A stretch of DNA of 64,000 bases from Persebacter sp965221835 (GCA_965221835.1 OZ244916.1:1860001-1924000); one strand, 5' to 3'. Shown: positions 33,933 through 42,625, counted from the first letter of the stretch. The notes: generated from the letters alone by a model not told the origin. A program made the numbers and translations.

Positions 33933-36146
33933 TCAGAAACGATGCACCGCATTTATTTGGAATCTTGCGTTTTCGCTGAATTCGCCGAGTTGTCGCCATC
34001 TGAAACCGGCGGCGGGGCGGATTTGCCAATTGTTGTAGCGGAAATTTCCTTGCAAATTTAATTCGTTGCGGGTTTCGGTTTCGCCTTTTTCGTATTCGGA
34101 ATGCATTCGGTAAACGGGCGATATATTCCAAATTCCGCCTCGCAAGTTTGCCGAAAGCGAAAAATCATAATCCGCCGTTTCGCCCGCAACCGATTCGGAA
34201 AATGCGGCGGTCCAAAAATCCGCCGTGTATTTGCCGCCGCTTGCATAGCGGAAATCGCCGAAATCGCCGTTTGTGTTTTGTTGTTTTACGGTCGTGTAAA
34301 AATGCCATTTGTCTTTGCGGAAATCCATCCGCCCGCCGGCATTTGCGGCGTAACCGCTTTCGGTGATGCGATAACCGAAATCGGGCGAGAATGAAAATAG
34401 CGAAAAATCGCCGCCCGCCAAAATCATCACCGCAATGCCGACTCCCAACAAAGCCACGCCCGGCACGGGGTCAACGCCGCTTCTGTCGTCGCCCGTACTG
34501 CCGCCGCCGCCGCCCGTTATCGGCGTGTTTGTTGTCGGCGGCGGCGTTTGCGGCGGGTCGGATTCCGTAATGTTTTCGCCGTTAAAGAAAATTTGATTTT
34601 CGCCGTCTGCAACAAATGCGATTGTCAGGCGGTCGGTTGCGACATCAAAACTCTCAGGCATTTGCGGAAATCCGCCATCGCCGAAAAGTTGCGAGTCGTT
34701 GCAATCGGGCAATGTCAAAAAATCTGCAGATTCCCGAATTATGCATCCGTTTGCATTTTCATTTTCCGGAAATTGCAACGGAACGGATTCCGCCGCCGCC
34801 GCAGTTTCTGCATTCGCCGCCGCCGCTGTTGCCGAATCATCGGCGGTATCGTCTCGCACAACGGGAATTCCGCATATTTCGGCGGCGGCAGTTTTTTCGT
34901 TATTAATCGCAATTGAAACCGCCCAGCCCGCATTTCCGCATGATTCGGCGGTATAAGAATCCGCCGCTGCAATGTTTTCGGCATTTAAGAAGTTTTCCGC
35001 CGATGTACAAACGCCGCCGCCGCTGCTTGCCGGTTCAAAAACTTGCATATTTCCGCAGTTTTCCGCCGTTCTGTTCACGCATTCATCGGACGAATTAAGA
35101 ATTTGATGTTCTTCGCAAGTCGGCGTATTCGGATTTGCCGGAATCGGTTCGCATGCCGTTGTAGAACCTGCAACAAATTGATGCGTTTGAGAATTAACGC
35201 AAACGCACATCGTATTATCGTCCGGGGCAGTCACCGCATTCGCCCCGCAGTTTGCAGGATTCGCTTCGCAAACTCCGGCGGAGTTTCTTGCTTCGTCCGG
35301 TTGACAAGCGGCTACGCAAACGCCGTTAACCAATTCGGGAGTCGCCCCCGTGCAATCCGTATTTATTGTTTCGCACATTGTCGGGCTTACTCTTCCGGAA
35401 AATCCGGTTTTGCAATCGCAAACATTTCCGTTTCTATCCGTTGTTGCTGTGTCGCAATTCAGAATCGGTTCGCATCGGGCGGGTGACACGGCGTTGTTAA
35501 AAAATTCGCCCGGGCAATCGGTAGCGGAAGTCGGCGGGAGTGCGCAACTTATTCTATCGGGTTGCAATACATAACCGGGGTCGCAAACGGCGTCGACAAA
35601 TCCGTACAAATCCGCCGATATTACAGTCGCCCTCCGATTCGTGTTGCTGTTAATCCAAAATAGGTTTCCACCCACAGAGTTTGCAGTAAACGGGGCGACT
35701 GCAGGCGTAGTAGTACGCCCCTCGCCCGCTGCTATAAATAAATCTGTGCCGTCTGTGTATACACGGACGGTGTAATCGGTGCCTGTACCAAAAAACCGCA
35801 AAAGTTCGCCGCCTGTTATTTCAACGCCGTCAAAAGCGGGATAACCATTCGGTCCTTCGGTTGCAACATCATCCGTAATTATCTGCCTGTTCTCATCAAG
35901 CAAATCAAAATAATTTCCAATAGGTTCGCCCGTGATTGCTTGAAGTCCATCATAAATTTCATCAATAGCAATGGTTGTTGGTACTTGTTCAAAAGTAGAA
36001 GTATCGGGGTTGAAAAAACTCGCCGCATTCGTTGTATCATAAACCGTTGCTTCCGCTTCCGTTGCAACTTGTGCATTTGCGGAAATGTTAGACAATCCCG
36101 CCGCAAAGGCGGCGAAAAGAATGATTTTATTGATTGTGTTTTTCAT
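33933..36146 (-). CDS. Large Cys-rich surface protein with C-terminal beta-barrel (family member 2)
   Basis: A 737-residue protein with signal peptide MKNTINKIILFAAFAAGLSNISANA, nearly that of member 1. An N-terminal domain of about 160 residues leads into a Cys-rich region (about 190-400) with several EGF-like modules (CDPGYVLQPD, CDCKTGFSG, MCVCVNSQTHQF, STTACEP). An Ala-rich stretch, an acidic/Gly-rich linker and a hydrophobic segment (VALLGVGIAVMILAGG, about 563-580) follow. The last 155 residues are aromatic, alternating barrel-like sequence ending INAVHRF. GAGGAG precedes ATG 36146. The architecture suggests surface display of the Cys-rich part; function unknown. Mosaic repeats flank both sides. 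Confidence 0.82.
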   Translation of the reverse strand: MKNTINKIILFAAFAAGLSNISANAQVATEAEATVYDTTNAASFFNPDTSTFEQVPTTIAIDEIYDGLQAITGEPIGNYFDLLDENRQIITDDVATEGPNGYPAFDGVEITGGELLRFFGTGTDYTVRVYTDGTDLFIAAGEGRTTTPAVAPFTANSVGGNLFWINSNTNRRATVISADLYGFVDAVCDPGYVLQPDRISCALPPTSATDCPGEFFNNAVSPARCEPILNCDTATTDRNGNVCDCKTGFSGRVSPTMCETINTDCTGATPELVNGVCVAACQPDEARNSAGVCEANPANCGANAVTAPDDNTMCVCVNSQTHQFVAGSTTACEPIPANPNTPTCEEHQILNSSDECVNRTAENCGNMQVFEPASSGGGVCTSAENFLNAENIAAADSYTAESCGNAGWAVSIAINNEKTAAAEICGIPVVRDDTADDSATAAAANAETAAAAESVPLQFPENENANGCIIRESADFLTLPDCNDSQLFGDGGFPQMPESFDVATDRLTIAFVADGENQIFFNGENITESDPPQTPPPTTNTPITGGGGGSTGDDRSGVDPVPGVALLGVGIAVMILAGGDFSLFSFSPDFGYRITESGYAANAGGRMDFRKDKWHFYTTVKQQNTNGDFGDFRYASGGKYTADFWTAAFSESVAGETADYDFSLSANLRGGIWNISPVYRMHSEYEKGETETRNELNLQGNFRYNNWQIRPAAGFRWRQLGEFSENARFQINAVHRF

Positions 36147-36179
36147 CTGTTTACTCCTCTTTTGCAAACTATTTGCGAA

Positions 36180-36206
36180 AGTATAACACAAATCCCGCCT
36201 GAATTT
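36180..36206 (-). promoter_or_regulatory. Promoter of surface-protein gene 2
   Basis: On the minus strand GGCGGGATTTGTGT is followed by TATACT (36185-36180) and TTCG, matching the TGnTATACTTTCG of family member 1. A TTGCAA at about 36210 could be a -35. Confidence 0.5.
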
Positions 36207-36314
36207 GCAAAAAAAACGGGCGGGAATGGAATCGGGGCGGTAATTCCGGAAAAAAACCGCGAAATTCCGCGAAAAATCCCCCGCAATTCCCGCCGAAAAC
36301 AAGAAAAAAACCCC

Positions 36315-36446
36315 CGTCATTCCCGCGAAAGCGGGAATCCATTATGGGCGATTAATTTTGGAATTCCCGCGCGTTTTTTTCGTAAAAAACGGCGTGAACG
36401 CGGGATTTATCGGCGAAAATGGATTCCCGCGTTCGCGGGAATGACG
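36315..36446. repeat. NIME/dRS3-like mosaic element, copy 5
   Basis: A 132-bp element with palindrome ends at 36319-36338 and 36423-36442, in the same orientation as copies 3 and 4. It lies upstream of surface-protein gene 2, so that gene is bracketed by directly oriented copies that could recombine. Confidence 0.83.
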
Positions 36447-36545
36447 GCGGGGAGGCGGGAATTCAGCGGCGAAAATCGGACGGCGGCGGGAGATTCCGAT
36501 TTACATCGGAATGGAAAAAGTTGGAAATTAGGAAAAAAGAATTTA

Positions 36546-36600
36546 CCATTCCGGCGAACGCCGGAATCTCTGCGGGAGATTCCGATTTACATCGGAATGG
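36546..36600. repeat. Type-B double-hairpin repeat, copy 3 (inverted)
   Basis: The reverse complement of the copies at 4051 and 4339: CATTCCGGCGAACGCCGGAATC, then GGAGATTCCGATTTACATCGGAATGG. A half copy (ATTCCGATTTACATCGGAAT) lies at about 36493-36512. Confidence 0.8.
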
Positions 36601-36670
36601 TAAAAAATGACGGGCGAAAGAATCGGGCGGGAAATGGAAAAACGGCGGGAATGTCGTACAATAAACGATT

Positions 36671-36847
36671 ATGGACCCCGATTTTTTGGATATACTCGCA
36701 TGTCCGGTTTGCAAAGGCAAACTGGATTATAAAACCGAACCGCCTCGCCTGATTTGTCGGATTGACCGGCTGAAATATAGCATTACCGCAGACGGCATTC
36801 CGGTGTTGCTCGCCGATGAAGCGACGCCGCTCGCCGAAAAAGAGTGA
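36671..36847 (+). CDS. Trm112/YcaR-family small zinc protein
   Basis: A 58-residue protein opening MDPDFLDILACPVCKGKLDY, with a second Cys in RLICRIDRLKYSI and the C-terminal DGIPVLLADEATPL typical of bacterial Trm112-like proteins (YcaR, UPF0434). They neighbour kdsB in many gammaproteobacteria. Note only one CxxC plus a single later Cys. The stop overlaps the kdsB GTG. Confidence 0.9.
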   Translation: MDPDFLDILACPVCKGKLDYKTEPPRLICRIDRLKYSITADGIPVLLADEATPLAEKE

Positions 36848-37577
36848 ATACGCCTTTTGCGGCAATCGTGCCGGCGAGGCGAGGGGCATCCCGCCTGCCC
36901 GACAAACCGCTTGCCGATATTGGCGGTATTCCGCTTGTTGTTCGCGTGTTGCAGCGGCGAAACAATCGGGGGCGGTGCAAGTTGTTGCCGCTGTGGATGA
37001 TGACGAAATTGCCGAAGTCGTTCGTGCCGCCGGATTTGTCGCACAAATGACCGGCGAATGCGATTCGGGGTCGGCGAGAGTTGCCGAAGTTGTGCGGCGG
37101 CGGGATATTTGCGAAGTTGTGGTGAATGTGCAAGGCGATGAACCGTTTATAGAACCGGAATTGATTTGTGCGGTTGCCGAGTTGCTTTCGCAAAAAAAAG
37201 ATTGCGTTTGTGCGACTGCGATGCGTTTGCCGCACAATGCGGAAGAGTTTGCAAATCCGGATGCGGTTAAAGTTGTCGCCGATGCGGACGGTGCGGCTCG
37301 TTATTTTTCGCGTTCGCCGGTGCCGCATTCTCGTGTCGGCGGATTGCCCGAATCGGCACGAATTCATATCGGCATTTATGCGTATCGTGCGGCATTTTTG
37401 CGGCGTTTGGGTGCATTGCCGCCGTCGCCGGACGAAAAATGCGAACAATTGGAACAACTTCGCATTTTGCATCACGGCGAACGAATTGCGTTGTTGGAGT
37501 TTCCTTCTCGTGCGGGCGGCATAGATACGCCCGCCGATTTGGAAAAAGCCCGCCTTCGTGTTGCGGCGGAAGAATAA
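36844..37577 (+). pseudogene. kdsB: CMP-KDO synthetase gene with a one-base frameshift
   Basis: KdsB activates KDO for LPS. The first frame from GTG 36844 encodes FAAIVPARRGASRLPDKPLADIGG...VLQR; after CAGCGG at 36952-36957 homology continues in the -1 frame as AKQSGAVQVVAAVDDDEIAEVV...VNVQGDEPFIEPELI...YFSRSPVPHSR...HIGIYAYRAAFL...GGIDTPADLEKAR to 37577. One missing G (CGGGCG to CGGCG) restores about 245 residues. All other parts look intact, so this is a very recent mutation, a sequencing or assembly error, or, less likely, recoding. The gene is normally essential. Confidence 0.85.
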
Positions 37578-38191
37578 TGCCGCCGCCGTTGCGGATAACT
37601 TATTTGCCGTTATCGGAATATGAAAAAGTTTGGCGGCAAATGCGCAAATGGTGCGATATGGCGGCGGACGATTCGCCGGATGAAGTTTGGATAACGGAAC
37701 ATCCGCCCGTCTACACACTCGGACAGGCGGGGCGAGAATCGGATTTGTTGCGTGCAAACGGCATTCCGCTCGTTCGCAGCGACCGTGGCGGACAAATTAC
37801 TTATCACGGTCCGGGGCAGATTGTGGTTTATACGATGTTGCATTTACGCCGCCGTGGTTGGGGTGCACGGCGTTTGGTGCATAAAATGGAAAATGCGGTG
37901 ATTGCGATGTTGGGCGGATATGGCGTTGCGGCGGCGGCGAATCCGGCGGCACCCGGCGTTTATGTGGGCGGTGCAAAAATTGCTGCATTGGGTTTGCGCA
38001 TTCGTCACGGACGCAGTTATCACGGATTGAGTTTTAATGCGGAAATGGATTTATCGCCGTTTGCGGACATTCGCCCGTGCGGTTTTGAGGATTTGCAAGT
38101 TGTGCAACTCGCCGACATTTCCCCCCGCCCGCTTGCCGAAGTTCGCGAAGAATTGGCAAGATGTTTGCTGAAAGAATTGACGCAAGATTGA
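37577..38191 (+). CDS. lipB: Octanoyl-ACP:protein octanoyltransferase
   Basis: A 204-residue LipB that moves octanoate from ACP to lipoyl domains. It has the signature RGGQITYHGPGQIVVY, the catalytic Lys in GGAKIAALGLRI and catalytic Cys in RPCGFEDLQVV. The start overlaps the kdsB stop as TAATG. lipA does not follow; a repeat array does. It would act with lpdA-containing complexes. Confidence 0.95.
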   Translation: MPPPLRITYLPLSEYEKVWRQMRKWCDMAADDSPDEVWITEHPPVYTLGQAGRESDLLRANGIPLVRSDRGGQITYHGPGQIVVYTMLHLRRRGWGARRLVHKMENAVIAMLGGYGVAAAANPAAPGVYVGGAKIAALGLRIRHGRSYHGLSFNAEMDLSPFADIRPCGFEDLQVVQLADISPRPLAEVREELARCLLKELTQD

Positions 38192-38206
38192 CGGCGGCGG
38201 CGATTT

Positions 38207-38439
38207 CCATTCCCGAACGCGGAAATCTGCAAAAGAACCAAAGAACCTTCCATTCCCGAACGCGAGAATCTGCAAAAGAACCAAAGAACCTTCCATTCCC
38301 GCGAACGCGGGAATCTGCAAAAGAACCAAAGAATTTTCCATTCGCGAACGCGGAAATCTGTAAAAGAACCAAAGAGCTTTCCATTCCCGAACGCGGAAAT
38401 TTGTCTAAAAAGTACTTTCCATTCCCGCGAAAGCGGGAA
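38207..38439. repeat. 43-45 bp tandem repeat array, left part
   Basis: Five to six units of CCATTCCCG(CG)AACGCGG(G)AAATCTGCAAAAGAACCAAAGAAC-type sequence. Each starts with a full or decayed form of the ATTCCCGCGAACGCGGGAAT palindrome, so it is probably derived from the dRS3-like repeats. The sixth unit is cut by the IS30-family element; the array continues at 39528. Confidence 0.88.
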
Positions 38440-39527
38440 GGCAGATTCCAGTCCGAAGTGCAACAGAGGAGCCAAAAAAAAGGGGGACGGAAGGATAATC
38501 CTCTTTTGGCTATTTGTTATTACTTCGGAGGATCTTATGTATACCCATCTGTCCCTTTCTCATCGTATCACAATTTGCGTCCGCCTGCGACAAAAAACAT
38601 CGCAACGAAAAATCGCAAAAGAACTCGGCGTCTCTGTTTCTACCATTTCACGGGAAATCAAACGATGCCGGCGGCAATACTACAATCCCGAAGTCGCTCA
38701 TCATCGCGCCAAAGTGCGACGACGACGCGCCTCTGAACGCCCGCGCAAACTTTCCGATGCCGTATTGCGCGACTTCGCGTTTTGGATGAGGAATCATTAT
38801 TCGGTGTCGTCCGCCGCGGTGTTTTTGCCGGTCGGAAAAAGCGCTTTGTATAACTGGTTGTGGAAAGATGTCTGTCGCGGTTCGCATTGTAAGCCGCCGC
38901 GTCCGCGCAAAAGTATTGTTTGTTGCGCGCCGCACCGGCAAATGAGTTTCGGCGTGGGGCATTACCGCAAACGCCCGAAAGACGGGCGATTCGCGATGAT
39001 GAAAGACGCCGCGCCGATTGCCGGTCGTCCGGCGATTGTGAATGCCCGCGGACGATTCGGCGATTGGGAAGTTGATACGATGTATTGGCAAAAACGCGTG
39101 ATGTCGCTGTCCTTGCGGGAACGCAAAAGCGGTTATGTGCGATTGTTTTTGTTGCCGAACTATTCGGCGGACGAAACGGCGAAGCGGATTATTCATCTGC
39201 TGCGCGGTTTGCCGGTGCACACGATGACGAGCGATGGCGGTTGGGAATTCGTCCGTTGGCGAAAGGTAGAAAAAGCGCTGGGCATAAAATGGTATGTGAG
39301 CGATCCGGGACGCCCGCAACAACGCGGTGGCGTAGAGCAAATGAACGGTCTCGTGCGGCGAATGGTAAATCGCGATTTACATCGCTACGGCTTACCGAAG
39401 GCATTGCGCCGGGCGGAAAAAATATTGAATCATCGCCCAACACCACGCCTGCAATTTTGCACCCCCGCACAACAACTCGGACTATGCTAATATATCCCAA
39501 CTGTTGCACTTCGGACTGGAATCTGCC
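38440..39527. mobile_element. IS30-family insertion sequence, 1088 bp
   Basis: Perfect 27-bp terminal inverted repeats (38440-38466 and 39501-39527, outer end GGCAGATTCCAGTCCGAAGT) flank one transposase gene. The target duplication is GAA (38437-38439 and 39528-39530). Removing the element and one GAA restores a normal array unit (GCGGGAATCTGCAAAAG), so insertion was into the palindrome of a repeat unit. Intact ends and gene suggest a recent, possibly active element. Confidence 0.92.
38537..39490 (+). CDS. IS30-family transposase
   Basis: A 317-residue transposase: N-terminal helix-turn-helix (SQRKIAKELGVSVSTISREIKR), then a DDE core with GDWEVDTMYW, TSDGGWEF and QQRGGVEQMNGLVRR. GGAGG lies 9 bp before ATG 38537. 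The gene is intact and lies wholly within the inverted repeats. Confidence 0.94.
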   Translation: MYTHLSLSHRITICVRLRQKTSQRKIAKELGVSVSTISREIKRCRRQYYNPEVAHHRAKVRRRRASERPRKLSDAVLRDFAFWMRNHYSVSSAAVFLPVGKSALYNWLWKDVCRGSHCKPPRPRKSIVCCAPHRQMSFGVGHYRKRPKDGRFAMMKDAAPIAGRPAIVNARGRFGDWEVDTMYWQKRVMSLSLRERKSGYVRLFLLPNYSADETAKRIIHLLRGLPVHTMTSDGGWEFVRWRKVEKALGIKWYVSDPGRPQQRGGVEQMNGLVRRMVNRDLHRYGLPKALRRAEKILNHRPTPRLQFCTPAQQLGLC

Positions 39528-39614
39528 GAATCTGCAAAAGAACCAAAGAACCTTCCATTCCCGCGAACGCGGAAATCTGCAAAAGAACCAAAGAACTTTC
39601 CATTCCCGAACGCG
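39528..39614. repeat. 43-45 bp tandem repeat array, right part
   Basis: Continuation after the IS: the rest of the split unit plus two more units (CCATTCCCGCGAACGCGG...AAAGAACCAAAGAACTTT and a final partial one), ending 20 bp before the comM stop. Confidence 0.85.
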
Positions 39615-39633
39615 GAAATTTGACGGCGGCGAT

Positions 39634-41142
39634 TTATACGGCGAAGTTGTCAAACGCGAGGCGGCGGTATTGGATTGCTTCGCCGAGATGTTTGGCGGTG
39701 ATGTCTTCGTCGTGTGCCAAATCGGCGATGGTGCGGGCGACTTTGAGAATGCGGTGATAACTGCGCGCCGAAAGCCCGAGTTTGTCTAACGCACGGCGGG
39801 CAAAAGTTTTCGCGTTTTCGTCCGGAAGGCAATAAACATCAACATCCGCGGCGGATAATCGCGCGTTCAATCGGTTTTGTCGCGCGCGCTGAAAACGGTG
39901 TGCTTCGTCTACCCGTGCGCGAATTGCCGCGCTGATTTCGCCGTCCGCCCGTCCGGTAATTTCTTCTTGCGACAGCGGGTCGACTTCTATGTGAATGTCT
40001 ATTCGGTCCAGCAGCGGACCGGAAATTCGCGCGCGATATCGTGCAATTTGATTGGGCGTGCAGCGGCATTCTTTTTGCGGATGCGAAAGATAACCGCACG
40101 GACACGGATTCATCGCCGCGATCATTTGAAACGCCGCCGGAAAATCTGCTTTGCGAGACGCCCGCGATACGGTGACCGAACCCGATTCCAAAGGTTCGCG
40201 CAATACTTCCAGCACATGCCGGTCAAACTCCGGAAATTCGTCCAAAAATAAAACGCCGTTGTGCGATAACGAAATTTCGCCCGGTTTCGGTTTGCTGCCG
40301 CCGCCGATTAATGCCGCCGCCGAAGCCGAATGATGCGGTGCGCGAAATGGACGCCGCCGCCATTCCCGCGCCATAAAATCGCCGCCCGACAACGAACGCA
40401 CTGCCGCCGATTCTAATGCTTCTTCTTCGGTGAGATTCGGCATAAGTCCGCGCAATCGCGCTGCCAGCATAGATTTTCCGCAACCGGGTGCGCCCATCAT
40501 CAAAACGCTGTGTCCGCCGGCTGCCGCGACTTCCAGCGCGCGTTTGGCTTTTAGTTGTCCCTTCACATCGGATATGCAAGGCGCATCGGGTTCCGGCGGC
40601 ATTTCTACTGCAGTTGCGCGCGGCAACTTTTCGCGTCCCGCCAAATAGGCGCACACTTGCAAAAGATATTTTGCGGAATATACCGTTGCATCGGTTGCCA
40701 GCGCGCCGACTTCGGCATCTTCGGGCGGCAAAATCACTTCGCGTTCGTCGCGCATTGCCGCTAATGTAATCGGCAACGCGCTGCCGCACGAACGCAATCC
40801 GCCGTCTAATGCGAGTTCGGCGGCAAATTCCAGCCGTCCCAGCATATCGTTCGGAATTTGTCCGTCTGCGGCGAGAATGCCGAGGGCAATCGGCAAATCG
40901 TAACGTCCGCCTTCTTTCGGCATATCGGCGGGCGCGAGATTAATCGTAATGCGCCGTGCCGGAAACGAAAAGTTTGAATTGAGTATTGCCGCCCGTACCC
41001 GGTCGCGCGCTTCTTTGACTTCGGTATCGGGCAATCCGACGATATTGAATTGCGGCAATCCGCCCGATAGATGCACTTCCACCGTCACGCCCGCCGCGTA
41101 CACGCCGGTCAACGCCCGACTATGTAAAATTGCCAAAGCCAT
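39634..41142 (-). CDS. comM: ComM/YifB-family Mg-chelatase-like AAA+ ATPase
   Basis: A 502-residue protein: N-terminal Lon-like domain (VTVEVHLSGGLPQFNIVGLPDTEVKEARDRVRAA), AAA+ core with GAPGCGKSMLA and FLDEFPEFDRHVLEVLREPLE, a Cys cluster (NPCPCGYLSHPQKECRCTP), and a C-terminal domain (AKTFARRALDKLGLSARSYHRILKVARTIADL). ComM is a helicase promoting branch migration in natural transformation. The ATG is at 41142. Confidence 0.95.
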   Translation of the reverse strand: MALAILHSRALTGVYAAGVTVEVHLSGGLPQFNIVGLPDTEVKEARDRVRAAILNSNFSFPARRITINLAPADMPKEGGRYDLPIALGILAADGQIPNDMLGRLEFAAELALDGGLRSCGSALPITLAAMRDEREVILPPEDAEVGALATDATVYSAKYLLQVCAYLAGREKLPRATAVEMPPEPDAPCISDVKGQLKAKRALEVAAAGGHSVLMMGAPGCGKSMLAARLRGLMPNLTEEEALESAAVRSLSGGDFMAREWRRRPFRAPHHSASAAALIGGGSKPKPGEISLSHNGVLFLDEFPEFDRHVLEVLREPLESGSVTVSRASRKADFPAAFQMIAAMNPCPCGYLSHPQKECRCTPNQIARYRARISGPLLDRIDIHIEVDPLSQEEITGRADGEISAAIRARVDEAHRFQRARQNRLNARLSAADVDVYCLPDENAKTFARRALDKLGLSARSYHRILKVARTIADLAHDEDITAKHLGEAIQYRRLAFDNFAV

Positions 41143-41183
41143 AGCGCGTTATTATATCAGCATGCATGTTTTTCGCGGGATTT

Positions 41184-41254
41184 TGTTATAATGCGTTTGC
41201 GGCGTGGTTTTCTTTCATTGGGATTTCTCCGCGCCGCCTTTATTTCGGCAAAAT
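41184..41254. repeat. About 70-bp direct repeat, copy 1
   Basis: TATAATGCGTTTGCGGCGTGG, then TTTTCTTTCATTGGGATTTCTCCGCGCCGCCTTTATTTCGGCAAAA. Copy 2 lies at 41342-41411 with about 90 percent identity by eye. Each starts with a TATAAT that could be a plus-strand -10. The sequence between (41255-41341) has a shorter repeat, AATCCGACAAAAATCTTTTCCGGCAAAAA, twice. No plus-strand gene follows. Confidence 0.75.
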
Positions 41255-41341
41255 CCGGCAAAATCCGACAAAAATCTTTTCCGGCAAAAAATTTGCTATG
41301 CTATAAAATCCGACAAAAATCTTTTCCGGCAAAAATTTTGC

Positions 41342-41411
41342 TATAATGCGTTTGCGGCGTGGCTTTCTTTTCATGAGATTTCTCCCGCGCCGCCTTTATT
41401 CTGGCAAAAAT
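41342..41411. repeat. About 70-bp direct repeat, copy 2
   Basis: Second copy of the repeat at 41184; its last 16 bases run into the 3-prime end of hemW (41396), so the hemW C-terminus may have been shaped by the duplication. Confidence 0.75.
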
Positions 41412-42625
41412 CTTGCAAGCATTTCATTCAGATGGCGGAGTCCTGTTTCGGTGGGGCGGATGATGTGCGCGTTGCGAAATAATAAGTTATCATTTTCGCA
41501 CGATTGCAAAATCGGTTCCAAAATGTGCATTGGGGCGGCGGTGCGGTCGCAAAGCATTTGCGGCGGAAATCCTTCGGGGAGGCGGAGGGCGTTCATCATA
41601 AACTCAAAAGCGGCTTCGCGGGGCGGTACTTCGCGGGTTTCGGCGGCGGCGGCAATGGCGGCGGCGGGATTTCGGGCGCGGGTGTTGCGCATATAATCGC
41701 GCGGATTTTTAATGCGTGCGCGGCGGAATATTTTTCCGGCGGCAGTAATTTTGGAATGTGCGCCCGCCCCGATTCCGATATAGTCGCCGAATCGCCAATA
41801 ATTTAAATTATGGCGACATTCGCGTCCGGGCAAGGCGAAAGCGGAAATTTCATAGCGGCGAAAACCGGCGGCGATGGCGGCATTGCAAACGGCGTCGCCG
41901 ATGTCGGCGGTTTCGTCCGCATCCGGCAACGGCGGCGGATTGCGAAAAAACGGCGTGCCGGGTTCCAGAGTTAATTGGTACAAAGACAAATGCGGCGGCG
42001 CAAATGATAGCGCGATATTTAAATCTTCGCAGGCGTTTGCGGCGGACCGGCGGGGCAGGGCGTGCATTAAATCTATATTAAAATTGTCAAATGCGGCGGC
42101 GGCGGATTCGGCGGCTTCGCGCGATTTTTGTCCGTCGTGGATTCTGCCGAGGGCGGCGAGGGCGGAATCGTCAAAACTTTGCGCCCCCAGCGAGAGGCGA
42201 TTGATTCCGGCGGCAGCAAATTCGCGGAATTTGACGACATCCGCCGCGCCGGGATTGGCTTCCAAAGTTATTTCGCATTCGGGGGCGATGGCGAATCGGG
42301 CGCGCAATCCGCGCAGCATTTCGTCAATACTTTCCGCCGAAAACAGCCCCGGCGTGCCGCCGCCGACAAAGACGGACGCGATTCGCCGCCCCCACACATC
42401 GGGCAAAAAAGTTTCGGCATCTGCCAGCAATGCGCGCACATATTCTTTTTCGGGAATGTCGCGCGGGGCGCGGTGTGAGTTGAAATCGCAATACGGGCAT
42501 TTGCGAACGCACCACGGCAGATGGGCGTAAAGCGAAAGCGGCGGCGGCGCGATGATGGTTTGCGGCGGCGCGATAATTTGCGCGGATTCAAATGCGGACG
42601 CGCGGCGGGCGGCGCGCGAATTCAT
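41396..42625 (-). CDS. hemW: Radical SAM haem chaperone HemW
   Basis: A 409-residue HemN-like protein with the radical SAM motif CVRKCPYCDFN (C-x3-C-x2-C), GGGTPGLFSAESI, and EANPGAADVVKFREFAAAGINRLSLGAQSF. It lacks coproporphyrinogen oxidase-specific features as far as can be seen, and rdgB-hemW is a conserved pair, so HemW, which inserts haem into respiratory proteins, is preferred. An N-terminal extension of about 30 residues repeats APPQTIIAPP. It overlaps the rdgB stop by four bases. Confidence 0.92.
   Translation of the reverse strand: MNSRAARRASAFESAQIIAPPQTIIAPPPLSLYAHLPWCVRKCPYCDFNSHRAPRDIPEKEYVRALLADAETFLPDVWGRRIASVFVGGGTPGLFSAESIDEMLRGLRARFAIAPECEITLEANPGAADVVKFREFAAAGINRLSLGAQSFDDSALAALGRIHDGQKSREAAESAAAAFDNFNIDLMHALPRRSAANACEDLNIALSFAPPHLSLYQLTLEPGTPFFRNPPPLPDADETADIGDAVCNAAIAAGFRRYEISAFALPGRECRHNLNYWRFGDYIGIGAGAHSKITAAGKIFRRARIKNPRDYMRNTRARNPAAAIAAAAETREVPPREAAFEFMMNALRLPEGFPPQMLCDRTAAPMHILEPILQSCENDNLLFRNAHIIRPTETGLRHLNEMLARFLPE

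Noticed and set aside
36952..36962. Programmed -1 frameshift in kdsB
   Set aside because: No X-XXY-YYZ slippery heptamer or evident downstream structure, and no known case for kdsB; mutation or base-call error is simpler.
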